Below, piece after piece: positions 46,001 to 57,274 of a stretch of DNA of 64,000 nt. How positions within the stretch are numbered: the first letter of the stretch is position 1; each line of letters opens with the position of its first letter. Source of the stretch: Oscarella lobularis (taxonomy: Eukaryota; Porifera; Homoscleromorpha; Homosclerophorida; Oscarellidae); the NCBI RefSeq assembly GCF_947507565.1, contig NC_089176.1, positions 248,001 through 312,000 on the forward strand, in the 5' to 3' direction. The position numbers and the translations under genes are program-made. The notes beneath the pieces were generated by a model, which saw nothing but the letters and a program-made list of their open reading frames with translations, had not been told where the DNA came from and searched no databases.

Positions 46001-46223
46001 ATAAATTGCGATTGAACGCTTCCTTGGAAGCCATAGAGGCGTGTCCTTTCAGTTTCACCGTCTCGAAAGAGAAACAGACGTTATCACCGAAAGTTACATA
46101 ATTAGGAGACATGTGACGGCTACTTTGGTTAGACAGTACGAAGAGCTACACTCTTATTAGCAATTGCACAACTAAGAAAGATAAAATAATATCACAGCGA
46201 TTGCAGTTCGAGTCCAGCTAGTC

Positions 46224-46943
46224 TCAATAACTCGGCGGCTGCACATAGGCCTGCTGCATTGGCTGCGCATAGGCTTCCATTGGCTGAGCAGGCACCATGA
46301 CAACCCGAGAATATCCACTCGCATTTCCACCACCAGTCATATACAAAATCGTTTGAGGGGTCGACGGGATGCAACAGCAACATTTGGAGTATTTCGTAGC
46401 GTAGCAGAGCACAGTCATAAAGATACAAAACAGAAACATTATGATAAGGAAAACGTAGAAGGCAATAGCTAACGCCGAAAAAGATCCTCCATCAAACCAC
46501 AAAACTATGAGAGGGGCTCCAGGCCAACCGAGAGAAAAACCTGAAAGCCCAATATTGATGGCCCACAGAACGCCAACGGTATTTCGAATCTACATGCCGC
46601 CTATAGAAAACATTAACTATGCATCGAAATAAGTTTACATGGGCTTTTGTCGTCGAATTTCGTGCGCGTTCGGCGATGAACGTCAGCAAACAAGCGATCA
46701 TAGCAAACTGCGGAACAAATAGGTAAAGCGAACGTCAGATTTGACATCGAATAGTCTTTCCAAGATATTGAACTGGGTGGAAACGGAGTAGGCGCCCATT
46801 GCTCCGTCATCGTAGAAGAAATCCGAATCGTCGTCTTCTCGGATCACGACGAAGGAAGCGTTTAGAAATCCGAAAAGAATGAGCGTGAGTAGCACCGCTA
46901 CGACTGTGGAGATGATGACGCTCTTAGGGGGACGATTTTCCAT
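46224..46943 (-). CDS. Small four-helix membrane protein, paralog 3
   Basis: A full-length member. Start at 46943 (MENRPPKSVIISTVVAVLLT), helix 1 LTLILFGFLNASFVVI, acidic loop REDDDSDFFYDD, and FNILERLFD at the exon end. The second exon has MIACLLTFIAERARNSTTKA. The last exon reads IRNTVGVLWAINIGLSGFSL with GWPGAPLIV, helix 4 (ALAIAFYVFLIIMFLFCIFM), CYATKYSKCCCCIPS and a tail with a repeated AYAQPMQ motif ending VQPPSY. It is the parent of the truncated copy at 44311-44602. Confidence 0.7.
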
Positions 46944-47033
46944 TTCTCTGCAAATGACGCCACACCCGCATGCGCATTGGTGAACGCAATAGATAAATTA
47001 GCAAAATAACACAAAATAACGATATTTGTTCCG

Positions 47034-47734
47034 TCAATAGCTCGGCTGCACGAGCGTCGTAGGCATCGCAACGACTTCAGCTGCATTTCCGTTTCCAGTC
47101 ACATACTGAACCGGTTTCGGTTCCAGTTGAGGTGCACCTGGCGGACAACAGCAACATCTCGAATACCTCGTAGCATAGCAGAGCACAGTCATCAAGATAC
47201 AAAAAATAAAGAAAAGAACAAGAAAGACATATAGAGCAATAGCTAAGCCTACGAAAGACTTTCCGTTGAGCAACGTACGCATGACTGAAATTCCTGGCAA
47301 AGTGAGGGCCAGAGCGGAAAACCCAATGTCGATCGCCCAGAGAACTCCCACAGCATTACGAATCTAAAAAGATGGCAGATTAATAAGTGCAATAGCACGT
47401 GGCGAATTGATTGAGTGTACACGGGCTGTCGTAGACAAGTTGCGCGAGACGTGAGACACGAACGTCAGCATACAGGCAATCATGGCAATCTATATAGAGA
47501 AAAAATTGATTTGGTAAGCGCGAACAATCTGGCCGGCGACGTCAATCTTTCCAAGATGGCGAATTCGGCTGGAATCGAAAAGGCGCCCATGTCGGCGTCT
47601 TCAAGCTTCCCGATGGAAGCGATCAACAAGCCCAAAACAGTGGCCGCGATCAACGCCGCTATGATCGTAAAGCTGAGCACGACTCTGGAAGGACGACTAG
47701 ATCCGTTGCACATGTTCTCTTTGCCCTGCCGCAT
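47034..47734 (-). CDS. Small four-helix membrane protein, paralog 4
   Basis: A more diverged member outside the recent duplication. First exon with SRVVLSFTIIAALIAATVLG and LLIASIGKLEDADMGAFS, ending FAILERLT; second exon MIACMLTFVSHVSRN; last exon IRNAVGVLWAIDIGFSALAL, helix 4 (ALYVFLVLFFIFCILMTVLC), YATRYSRCCCCPPGAP and a tail ending TTLVQPSY. Start either 47734 or the in-frame Met at 47713. As in the other members, the first donor appears to be GTCGCC or GTCAAA-like rather than GTAAGT, so the exact junction is inferred by comparison. Confidence 0.65.
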
Positions 47735-47844
47735 GCGCAGTCTTCACATACGTATCACGTGTCATTGTTATTCGGAGTTAAAATAATTGTAAGTGTACAC
47801 GGGTAACAGTATATACTAAATTCTCCTCAAAATGGTTCATTTAT

Positions 47845-48530
47845 TCAATAGCTTGACTGCACGACCTGCGCAGGCACCATGACAACTTGAGGCATATTTC
47901 CAGTCATATACATAACCGGGGGTTGAGGTTGGATGGGTCCAATGCAACAGCCACATCTAGAGTATCTCGTAGCATAGCAAAGCACAGTCATAAAGATACA
48001 CATAATAAACATCATAGTAAGAAAGGCGTAATAGGCAATGGATAAAGCTGCCGGAGGCCCTCCGTCATAAAACGAGACTATGAGCACAGTTCCTGGCCAA
48101 CCGAGGCAGAAAGCAGAAAACCCAATATTGACAGCCCAAAGAATACCAACGGCATTACGGATCTAAAAAGAAGCCTTAGAAAGCTCGCATGTGCTGAGAA
48201 TGAAGTCTACATAAGCTGTTGTGGACGAGTTGCGCGATCTTTCGCCCATGAATGTCAACAAACAGGCGATCATAGCAATCTATAGGGGAAAAAATGAAAT
48301 GCGAGCGATCTGCCTGGCGACGTAGAATTTCTTTCCAGAGTAGAAAATTGGGATGGAATCGTGTACAATCCCATCAGTCCGTCATCGTTGTAGACGAAGT
48401 GATTGTTTTCGTCCTTGATCACCAGAAAGGAAGCGATCAGAAGGCCGAAGAGAATGACAGTGAGCACCGTTGCAGCGATAGTGGCGCCGAGTACGCTTTT
48501 GGGAGGACGATTGACGTCAGGATAAGGCAT
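47845..48530 (-). CDS. Small four-helix membrane protein, paralog 5
   Basis: The outermost cluster member. Start 48530 (MPYPDVNRPPKSVLGATIAA), helix 1 LTVILFGLLIASFLVIKD, loop with FVYNDDGLMGLYTIPS and STLERN. Then MIACLLTFMGERSRNSSTTA; then IRNAVGILWAVNIGFSAFCL with GWPGTVLIV, helix 4 (SIAYYAFLTMMFIMCIFMTV), LCYATRYSRCGCCIGP and a tail ending AQVVQSSY. The PPKSV near the N-terminus, the MIACLLTF block and the CYATRYS-Cys cluster are shared by all members. The start lies 253 bases from the divergent EEP-fold gene. Confidence 0.7.
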
Positions 48531-48783
48531 TTGACGACACGCAGATTACGCACGTGATCGAGGCGCGCGCGAGGCGCATTCCAACACAAAACGGTGCAGA
48601 TACGCAGCACAGAAATACATAACGATACAGCGCCCGATACAGCAGAGCCATCAAACTTGAATCGCCAATTGAATTGTTGCTCAAAGGGAGCAGCTACAGA
48701 CAACTTCACAATTAATTAATTAGGGCCAGAAGGCGTTGCCTCAACATGAGTCAATAAACCTCCCGGACGAACTAACAAAGGCC

Positions 48784-50393
48784 ATGCGAGCTGCTTTTCC
48801 TTTCGTACTGGTTTCAGCCGTTCTTTTGCCAACAACGTTGGGTGAAGGAACGTACGAATTACTGACCTACAATGCAAGACTGACTCGCACCGGTATCGTT
48901 CCTCACTACACGGAGCGAAAGAAGACGCTTCTCCAAGAAGTAAGCCGCCTTCAGAAATGAAGACCATTTACATTTTTTGGACGTTCTTCGGTTAAGCTCA
49001 GGCTGTCTTCTCTAGCTTCCCAAGCTAACGGCTGACGTTGTGTGTTTACAAGGAGTCTGGCTAGATGCGGATATAGTGGAATTAGCAGATGCCGCCAAGT
49101 CTGTTTTTCCCTACTACCACCGTCTTAGCCCAACGCCCATGTCAAAGCCACCGTGTCCTATCTCTAATTTGTTGGCGGCACGGCAGTGTGCTGATGGAAG
49201 GTGCGATCTATCTGCTGGAGGGATTGCTGGCGCTGCTTCATGTCTTGCAAAAAACTGTGAGTCACAACTCAGGTCCTTGCCGCAGGCTTGCGTTAATTGC
49301 GCGCTCAATACCGGTGAGTGGGGGAAAGGGGGAGGAGAAGCTATAGGGAGATACTATTATGTAGTCACATGCATGTATGTATATGTAATTTCTTACCTTT
49401 CTTATCAGTTCTCTTTTCTCAGCTCCAGCCGATCTGATAAATTGCGGCCTCAGCCCCAAACCTTCTTTTCCCACGACGCACGGCCTTCTACTTCTCAGCA
49501 AGCAACGTCTTACAAACAAAATCGAGCGAAATTATACGAGACAATTATCTGGCGACGTTGAAGTACCGCCGCGAGGATACATCGCCGCTGACGTAAGAGC
49601 AAAAAAATCACAACCGAAAAATTTAATCGCCGTATTCAGGTGGATAACATTGGAACTGTAGTGTGTACCCAGCTTGAAGACTACGGCCATCCCGATATTT
49701 TTTACGGTACTAAATAACAAGGACATAATTATTAATAATGCGTCAATCCTTTACCAGTGGGAGCTAAAGTCTACACAAGCGCCAAAGACGAGCAAAGTTC
49801 TTCTATTCAAGTGCTTCTAAATTCCACTTTTATAAAAAATCGTGGAAGCGAAACGCCGGTCTACCTCCTCGGCAACTTCAATCACGGCCCATTCATAAAT
49901 GCTACACTCGCTCCTCTCTATTCTGATCTCTATAACGTGATTGTCGGAGCCGGATTTGTTTCGCCAGCCGTCTCAATGCTGAAAAAGTGTTCGGTGTGTA
50001 AAAGTAATGAATTGGCTAATTTTGATTCCTTTGTCAATGTTACAATTTATTCGGGATTTCTCATTGACCACGTGTACGTTCCAGCAAATCTGGCCAACAA
50101 AATCGTCTCGGTTGAGGTAGGAGAGATAAATTGATATTTTCAGAGCATGTCTAAGTGTTTGTGATTAGAGAAAGTTCGTTGGCAACGCAACTGGACTCGC
50201 ATATCCCTTATCAGATCACTATGCCATATCAGTGGTCACTAGCAACGAGTTTAAATTTCCCACGACGCCTCCTGCTGCGACAACGACCCCTGCTGGAACA
50301 ATCAGCCCAACAGGAGCATCATTTAGGCCATCGATTAACGTTTTCGTTGTTGTGCTCGTCTGGGCTGCAGCTGTGGCTGGGAAACTTGCTTGA
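48784..50393 (+). CDS. Secreted or GPI-anchored EEP-fold (endonuclease/exonuclease/phosphatase) protein, probably inactive
   Basis: Six short exons. Start at 48784: signal peptide RAAFPFVLVSAVLLPTTLG, then EEP fold blocks LLTYNARLTRTG, LTADVVCLQGVWLD, HGLLLLSKQRL, VVCTQLEDYGHPDIFYG, VYLLGNFNHGPF, FLIDHVYVPANL and YPLSDHYAISV. A cysteine-rich insert (CPISNLLAARQCADGRCDLS, QACVNC) sits between blocks. The C-terminus has a Thr/Pro stalk and a hydrophobic tail (INVFVVVLVWAAAVAGKLA), suggesting GPI anchoring. The layout resembles neutral sphingomyelinase-like or DNase I-like EEP enzymes. The catalytic Glu of CLQE is Gly here (CLQG), and the Asp of GDFN is Asn (GNFN), while the closing SDH is kept. 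That predicts loss of metal-dependent catalysis, so a binding role is likely (inference). Confidence 0.75.
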
Positions 50394-50570
50394 TATGACT
50401 AACCGTTCTTTGTCTAATGTTCGCTTTGTTTTCTTTCTTGCATGTTATTTTGTAGAACCGGTTTACGTAATTGCATAAAATGCTTTTTTGTACACCACAC
50501 GGGTGCCTATCTAAGGGAGTTATTTGTGCACTACCTAACCACCTAATTTCGTCAAACCTTTAGATACTTA

Positions 50571-53500
50571 CTAGATATTAGGACACTTTCGCCTGGTATG
50601 GCCTATAGCGCAGAAAGTTGCAGTGGGACGCGGAGAATCAAAAACAAACGACTTACCGTACTGATGACAATTTCCACACTTTCGTTTCCTGCCACCTTCA
50701 TCTCTCCCTCGCCCGCGAGATCCAAACGATTCCCCGCCTCTTCCAGTTTGACCGCCACCCGCATCCTGAGCGTCATCAACCCACAGAAAAAAGTCGCAAC
50801 CATTCGGAGAGGTCATACAACAGAAAAACTCTCGCCCCTGATTCGGGCCTGTCTTACGAACAGTACGTCTACGCGCAAGAAAATCAGCACGCGTCTCCTA
50901 GCTAGAAATCGCGTGCTTACTTTGCTGCTGCGTTTCCACACGAACAGGAAACCTGACCTGGATTTGACGGCGCGTTTGATTGGCGAATTTGCGGCGCCTG
51001 ATGACCTCCACTACTCGCCGCGTCGTCGCACCAAAGAAAGAAGTTGCAAGAACTACCTTGAGGCTTCGAACAACCGAAGAAGTCTCGACCACAATTCGGA
51101 CCTTCTTTGCGAACAGTTCGCCTACAGAATTTCACAAAGGAACAAAGATCGTTGAACCTAAGAAACCAACCGAACTGCTTCTTGACCGCAGGAACAAGAA
51201 ACGGACGTCGTTGGATTCGAAGAAAAGGGTTGAGTCGCCTGCCGCATCGGACCACTACTGGCTTCAGCGGCGTCATCCACCCACAGAAAAAAATCGCAAC
51301 GGCTATTCTGGGGCTTGGAGCAACAGAAAAATTCTCGACCACAATTAGGTCCCTGTTTACGAACGGTCCGCCTGTTATACGACAAATGAGTTAATTTATT
51401 AGTCAAATCTGGTACAATATCATACTTTACTGCCTCTTGTCCACATCGACAAGAGACTTGATTGGATGATTGTGGTGGCGGTGGCGGTGGCGGAGGAGGA
51501 GGATGAGAAGGGGCTGTCGTAGCAGCGTTGTCAGCCCACAGGAAAAAATCGCACCGACTATTCTGAGGCTTCGAGCAACAGAAGAATTCTCGTCCGCAGT
51601 TGGGTCCGTCCTTGCGAACAGTACGCCTGAAAAATTACAGAAGATCGAATCTAGAAAGCCCGTACTGGCCACTGCCCTACCGAACCGCTTCAACGTTGCA
51701 CGAACAGTTAACTGGAAGATTCTGACTCGATCCAGCGACGGAGGCAAAAGAAGCCGACGAATATCCGGAATTTCCTTCACTTCGAAACCCACTGGCACCA
51801 CCTGGAGGCCTTCTCTGACGAGAGGAAGACGATGACGATGTCCCACTGTTGTAGCCACTACTGGAAAAAGCTTCGAAAAAGAAACAAATTCCTTTCAAAT
51901 ACCAGGAGTGAGTGCTTCTTTCATTCTTACTAGATCTATTTGAAGGGGTAGGAAGCGATGGAGCCGAATCTCTCGGTCTAAGCAAGTTTGTTCGAATATC
52001 CAGAGCGACTCGTATGGACTCGTCGCAGCCAAACACGCAGCACAAGTACGTTCTTTCGGGCGAATATAATAAGAAAGAGATGAGCGAGAGAGCTATAAGC
52101 CATCCCATCCCTTACCCGTCTTCTTGCATGTATTGATCCATGAGAGTACCGCGTCTGCACGTCAGTCTTAGCTTGAACACGGGACCAGGTTGGCACTAGA
52201 AAAGAAAATAAGAATGGCTTTCTATGTACACTCTCTCGTACCTGCGTGCACGATTCTTCCGTCACCGTAGCCCTTGTAATCGACGAGGGAAGAAAAATCG
52301 ATGCTCTGCAATTGGGAAAGTGACCACAGCCAATAATAAAGCTAATAGAAATCGAATATTTGGAATAAATCTACCGCTGATCGACGACCTTACCCGCCAC
52401 CGTCCTTCTTTGTTCGAAGCGTCATGTCTGCTTCTTTACACGAAGGACATTTTCGTACGACAGGGTGCTCTCGAGCAAAACCCTCTGCATCAAATTAGCA
52501 TAATACTGTAAAAGTCTATTTTAAATTCACCGTTTTCCGCCACTGATTGAGGATCTCCAAAGTATTCAGATAATGCCTCGTCTAGCTTCAAACACTAGAG
52601 AACGAAACTTCTTCATAAAAGAAGCGCGTCTCATATCTCTATACTACCTGTGCAGTAGCCCTAACAAACAGATCTTTATACTTTGCTATCATAGCATCAA
52701 GAACATCTAAAGTAAAACGATTCTAATTTTACTAACGCGAAACTCTAAAAAAACACCTCGCTTCTGCTTCCGACCTTCACATATGCTAAAAACAGAGAGT
52801 TAAACGCAGAAACTAAAAGTAGTAGGCTTTACCTTTTCAAGTCTGCCTCTAATTCTGCTCTGAGATTGGGTTTCGACATCTGAAGCCCCATGCTATCGTA
52901 CCCTGAACATTCAAAGAATAGCCAGCCTTCTAAAGCGTTGCCTTCTTCGCTTTTACCGTCAACCAAGCCCATGCCAAGACCTCCCGGAACAAAACCGCCA
53001 TCGGGCAGAAGTCCAACGTAACCTCGCTGCTTTATTGTTTCGATGTGATCAGCGTGAGTTGCATCGGTCCCTTTAGAAAGAAAAAACAACGAAGGTGGTA
53101 TGTGAACGAAATAATACGCCTGTCTCACCGATTCCGTGCTTTTCCATAAGAGCAATAAGATCTGCTTCATGTAGAAGCGATGGCGGTGACGTCTCTCCTT
53201 GAATCATCTAAGAAAACCCCTCATTTTTACCTCTCTCGCATTCTTCCTAGCCCTCGTGCCTCGATTGACGTCGGCTGAAACGTCTGACCTTGCTGGAACA
53301 CGGGAAGAGTCTAAAAAACTCTTAATATTTCCAACTAAACAGACCCAGAGCTTCAAGCTCGCCTTTTCACTCCACTTATCGTATGGATACACGTCGAGAT
53401 AATTTCGAACGGTAATAGAAAGACCGCTCGCCGTAAACTACAACATTCAGGACCAAGACTAACGTTGAACTCGTATATGTACGCACACTACGATACCCGT

Positions 53501-55668
53501 TCACTTGCTATGTCAATTTCCACAGTAGTTTCCTCTCCTTGAGCATCCTATAGAAGAAAAACCTCCAGGAGGAGAGGCTTCGCAATAATGCATTGAAGTA
53601 CCTTGGAACAGCATGCTAAGAAATGTCTCACGACAAATTCGTACACTCGTCCTTCGTTTCCCTTTTAAAGAGGAATGAATAGATGTATTGATTTATTCGC
53701 GAGAGGAGTCGACTCACCTGCAGTCCGGCTGAGTATTTCGTCGGATGAATGGGAGGATGCGCGTTGTCCGTCTTCGAACCGCGTCGCGGAGTAGCGCCGC
53801 CTTGTTGAAGAATACCGGCTGCAAAAGCTAGGAGAACACTCCGTAATTCTACGTTTATCTCGTGAATTTTTTTTAACTCGATACCTCCCCAATTAGGATC
53901 ATTGGTCTGCTTTCCTATGATTTCATTCAAGTTCAGAGTCAATGGAAAAATGTTTGTCTCCGTTCTCGGATAGCTGATATATCTGCAGTGGTTTTTGTCA
54001 TTTGACGAAAGAGTGCTGCTAATTCCTCGCCTTACCCTTGAGTGTACAACTTCTCTGCAATTCGCATCGTCTCCTTCGCGTTTATGCGCAGTTTTCTTGA
54101 AGCCAATTTCTCCAATTCCTTGTTCAAGAAGACACTTTGGTGAGGTGAAAAGAATTGCACAGAGCTCCCTTCCCGTACTTACGACTGTATCAAGAGGCAA
54201 AGGACGCCATTTCGACTTGTGCTTACTCGTTTTAGCTACAACCGTAGCAAGAGAATTCTACGTACGCCTAAATCTTTCCCAAAGCCAACGCGTAAGTTAA
54301 AGAATCACCTACCTCCATGCACCGGTCATGCAATACTTCACAGGCTATTTGAAGAAACAGTCTCCCTCTAGAAAACGCTATAATTATTGCCAACGATAAA
54401 ATATTAGGGCTACCTTTTCCAATTGAATTCTGTTAGTCCCTCGTTCGTCTGATAGGTGACTGAAAAAAAAAACAATGCAATGATACCTAAGGATATATAG
54501 TCACTTCCAAAACCTTTAATCTTGTGAAACGTCTCAGAAATAAAATTCTCAATTTGTTTGTGCTAAAAGGCCCATACAGGAAGGCAAAGAGAAACGGCCT
54601 GAGACTCACTCTTTCCACTACGAAACCGAGAGTAGGAAACTGACACGAGCCTATAAGACAAAAAAATTAAAACAAGACTCTGAAATCTTTCTATTGTTGT
54701 TACCATAGCTGATGAGCTGATCAGCAAGGTCAGCAGGAAACACTTTGCATAGACGCATCGTTTGAAATCGCGTAAAGGCAGCGCCTGAGAAAAAAGCCTC
54801 ATTAATTAAAACGCACATAATTTATGTCCGACCTATTCTCAAATCCAATTCACGTCTCGTTTCCACTGCGTCCACTATTCGACGATCAAGACGCCCCAAA
54901 TTCTGACTCGCTCCGTGAATAGAACTGTAACAAGTGTGAAGTCAAATAAAAAATATTCGTTTTTCCTCTTACTGTCCTGTTATTTCTGAAAATCGAGCTC
55001 GATAGATGTCAAGATGAGGATTCGCTGCACAACAAACCTCTTGAATTTCGAAGCCAATTCCCTCGCCCTCGCGATCGCAATCCGTCCACAGAATTAAAAC
55101 CTGACACTGGGGAGCCAATTCCTGCAAAGTCTCCTAAGAAAAATAATAATAAATTGAAATCTAAGAGATTGACATTACGTGCCTTGATGGCAACAAAGTT
55201 TTGAGGACAAATCCTCTGTATTGCCGCCGTGAATAAAGCAGCAGGCGGACAACTATACCTATATTTAATTATATATATGTATATGTGTCTAGCTACAATT
55301 TTGCCCCGCCCCCTTTTTATTCATTCATACTGTACCACTTTCTATTCAAAGGTCCGAATTCGATGTCGAGGAGATGACCTGATACTGACGTCATCAACAT
55401 CTGGCAATTCTGTCACGACGAGTCGTTTCTCCCTCGCTTTTCAATTCAACTCGACTTACGGCACCAAAAATGTTGTAGGAGAACTCGTAGATTTTGTTGT
55501 AGACTGATCGTCCGTCGCGCTACGCGAAAACACTTTTGCAGCGATCGCGACGCCTATGAGGACCCCGATTCTTACTCTTCTAAGAGAGCCTCTCGATAGG
55601 ATAGTAGATATTTCCTTAGCGGCGTCGTTTTTCTCGGCAACGTTTAGAATTCTCTTCCATCCAGACAT
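50571..55668 (-). CDS. TOP3A: DNA topoisomerase 3-alpha with four GRF zinc fingers
   Basis: A type IA topoisomerase that, with BLM/RMI partners, dissolves double Holliday junctions. About 20 exons on the minus strand. N-terminus at 55668: MSGWKRILNVAEKNDAAKEI, TOPRIM start VAEKNDAA as in animals. Active-site block YISYPRTETNIFP (Tyr codon 53970-53972), then DNAHPPIHPTKYS, TDATHADHIETIKQRGYVGL, GFVPGGLGMGLVDG and YDSMGLQMSKPNLRAELEAD. A C4 zinc motif (KCPSCKEADMTLRTKKDGG) lies near 52,400. The C-terminus carries four GRF fingers between about 51,850 and 50,720, each with a CxC lead (SCNCNVEAV-like) followed by VRK(D/Q/E/T)GPN.GR.FF.C and C.FFLW.D. It ends in a CCHC knuckle (CGNCHQYGHTRRKC) formed by splicing out a 51-base intron. 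The stop is 50571-50573. Human TOP3A has two GRF fingers. Confidence 0.94.
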
Positions 55669-55867
55669 TTTTCGAGCGAGAACACCGTTCCCGGATATCG
55701 AGAAAGGCTAGTCGGCTTTTTCGGCATAAACACCGTTCAATAAGCTATGCATTCCGAAGTTTACTAAACAAAGGAGCCTGTTGTGTGCTCGCGTAACCTT
55801 GAAACTGCCATAGCGCTTCTCTAGTATCCACCTACAGCACGCACACCTTGACCCGTATGTCAATTAT

Positions 55868-56239
55868 ATGAGCCGCCTGCTTTTCGCTCGTGTCTCGCCG
55901 CCCATTTGTTTCTATGAGGCTTTTCGCGTTTTTCCACTCAGACGGAAGCTGTGTAAAGCCAACCTCGGTGGCCCAATCGCTTATTCCAAGTCACCAGCGA
56001 AGAACTACGACGTTCGCGACAGCCTGGGCTTGAATGCCGAAGAGCGACTACAGAAAAGAAAAGGATACACAATACTCGTGGGTTTAGCATTGTTCTCACT
56101 TCTGATGTATCTGGCATTTCGCAAGGATGGCGCAGAAAGCAACTTAGTGACTGATAATCTCATAGCAGCTCTATCTGGCGACAAGGAATCAAACAGTAGC
56201 AGTACTGATACAAAACAGCCTGAGAGTAGTACATCATAG
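55868..56239 (+). CDS. Small mitochondrial-type membrane protein, possibly UQCC4/CCSMST1-like
   Basis: A single exon of 123 residues. The N-terminus is rich in Arg/Phe/Ser without acids (SRLLFARVSPPICFYEAFRV and on), like a mitochondrial presequence. Then GGPIAYSKSPAKNYDVRDSL, a helix YTILVGLALFSLLMYLAFRK and an acidic/Ser-rich tail. The PIAYSKSPA block before a single helix recalls CCSMST1/UQCC4 (PIEFSSSKA...), a complex III assembly factor, but similarity is short and the assignment is tentative. Divergent from TOP3A, whose start is 199 bases away. Confidence 0.5.
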   Translation: MSRLLFARVSPPICFYEAFRVFPLRRKLCKANLGGPIAYSKSPAKNYDVRDSLGLNAEERLQKRKGYTILVGLALFSLLMYLAFRKDGAESNLVTDNLIAALSGDKESNSSSTDTKQPESSTS

Positions 56240-56376
56240 CGAGTATGTATTCCTAATAAAAAATATATCGATGTGTCAGGCCACACAGAGCCGTATATAT
56301 AAGGCATTGGAGGCCATACAGCCCACTCACGTGATTGTATATCTACAGTTCCGCTCGCGGGCCCGACCAGTGTTCA

Positions 56377-57274
56377 ATGGCGCACGCCGACAAGGAATAC
56401 AAGGTCATTCTTGTGGGCGATCCGGCCGTCGGTAAGACGGCCTTTGTTCGTCGTTTCGTGACGAACCAGTTCGACACGGGCTATCGAGCCACTATGGGAG
56501 GTAAACAAAGTCGTTCCGGCCTTCTCACTTATTCAAACGTTAGATTCGTAGTCGAGTATTCCTCAAAGATTGTCCACGTTGATGGAACGTCGGTGAAAAT
56601 CAACGTAGGTCCTTTGCAAAGATTTTTTCTCGTCGTCTCCTCCTATTTTCTCTTTCTTTTAGCTCTGGGACATTGTCGGTATGCCTGATCTCGCTCCTAT
56701 TTCTCTTTCGATTCTCTCTTTCATCGTTTCAGGCCAAGAACGGTTTCGTTCCATGACTCGATCTTTCTATAAGATGGCTTCAGGCGCTTTTATACTTTGC
56801 GACGTCACGCAACACGACACTCTAGATCAGGCGATCGCGTGGAAGCGAGACGTCGACGAGAAAGTCTCGCTTCCCAGCGGGAAATCACTCCCCTGTTTGC
56901 TTATAGCCAACAAGGTGGGGGGAGAGATGAAACCACATTGTATATAGTCAATTTTAATTTATTTGTTAGATTGACTTGGAGGCTCAAATGACAGATGATA
57001 AAATTAGCTCTGTAGCGCAAACTCGCGGGTTCTACTCGTTCTATAAAACTTCCGTTAAAGAGAACTTGAATGTCGAAGAGTCAGTTATGTAAGAACAAGG
57101 GGTACATAGCATTGCAACGTTTTGCTAATACTAATATATTCCTTTAGATCGTTATCTCGCGAAATGTTGCGTTTGGATAAGGCTGGAGCTATGCTACCTG
57201 TTTCAAGTTCTTCATCAAACAACTTAATTTTAGACAGTGAACAAAAAAGCGCTGGCAATAGTTGCAACTGCTAA
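56377..57274 (+). CDS. Rab32/38-like small GTPase
   Basis: Start at 56377 (MAHADKEYKVILVGDPAVGK). G1 GDPAVGKTA; switch I region (TGYRATMG) with VEYSSKIVHVDGTSVKIN; G3 LWDIVGQERF; G4 LIANKIDLE; C-terminus NSCNC for double geranylgeranylation. WKRDVDEKVSLPSGKSLPCL is characteristic of the Rab32/38/29 group, which acts at lysosome-related organelles and mitochondria. The G3 motif is split: LWDIVG comes largely from a 16-base exon (56663-56678). The usual Ala of WDIAGQE is Val. The stop is 57272-57274. Confidence 0.88.

Larger units (their letters stand above)
42626..46516. repeat. ~1.9-kb tandem segmental duplication
   Basis: Unit A (42626 to about 44602) and unit B (44605 to about 46516) are highly similar direct copies differing by small indels. 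Each contains, left to right, the 5' part of RUFY exon 1 with its promoter, a complete tetraspan gene, a decayed tetraspan exon, and the 3' part of a second tetraspan gene. The junction at about 44603 fuses ACTATGAGAGGG (matching 46505-46516 inside a tetraspan gene) to TCCATTATGATG (matching 42626 on inside RUFY exon 1). The RUFY piece in unit B has lost about 20 bases and about 10 bases at two places. Confidence 0.9.

Noticed and set aside
49040-49561. A 173-codon plus-strand frame as a separate gene
   Set aside because: It is exon 2 of the EEP-fold gene read on through its intron; the downstream exons continue the same fold.
50598-51394. Long plus-strand frames over the GRF region
   Set aside because: Repetitive antisense shadows of the four TOP3A zinc-finger units.
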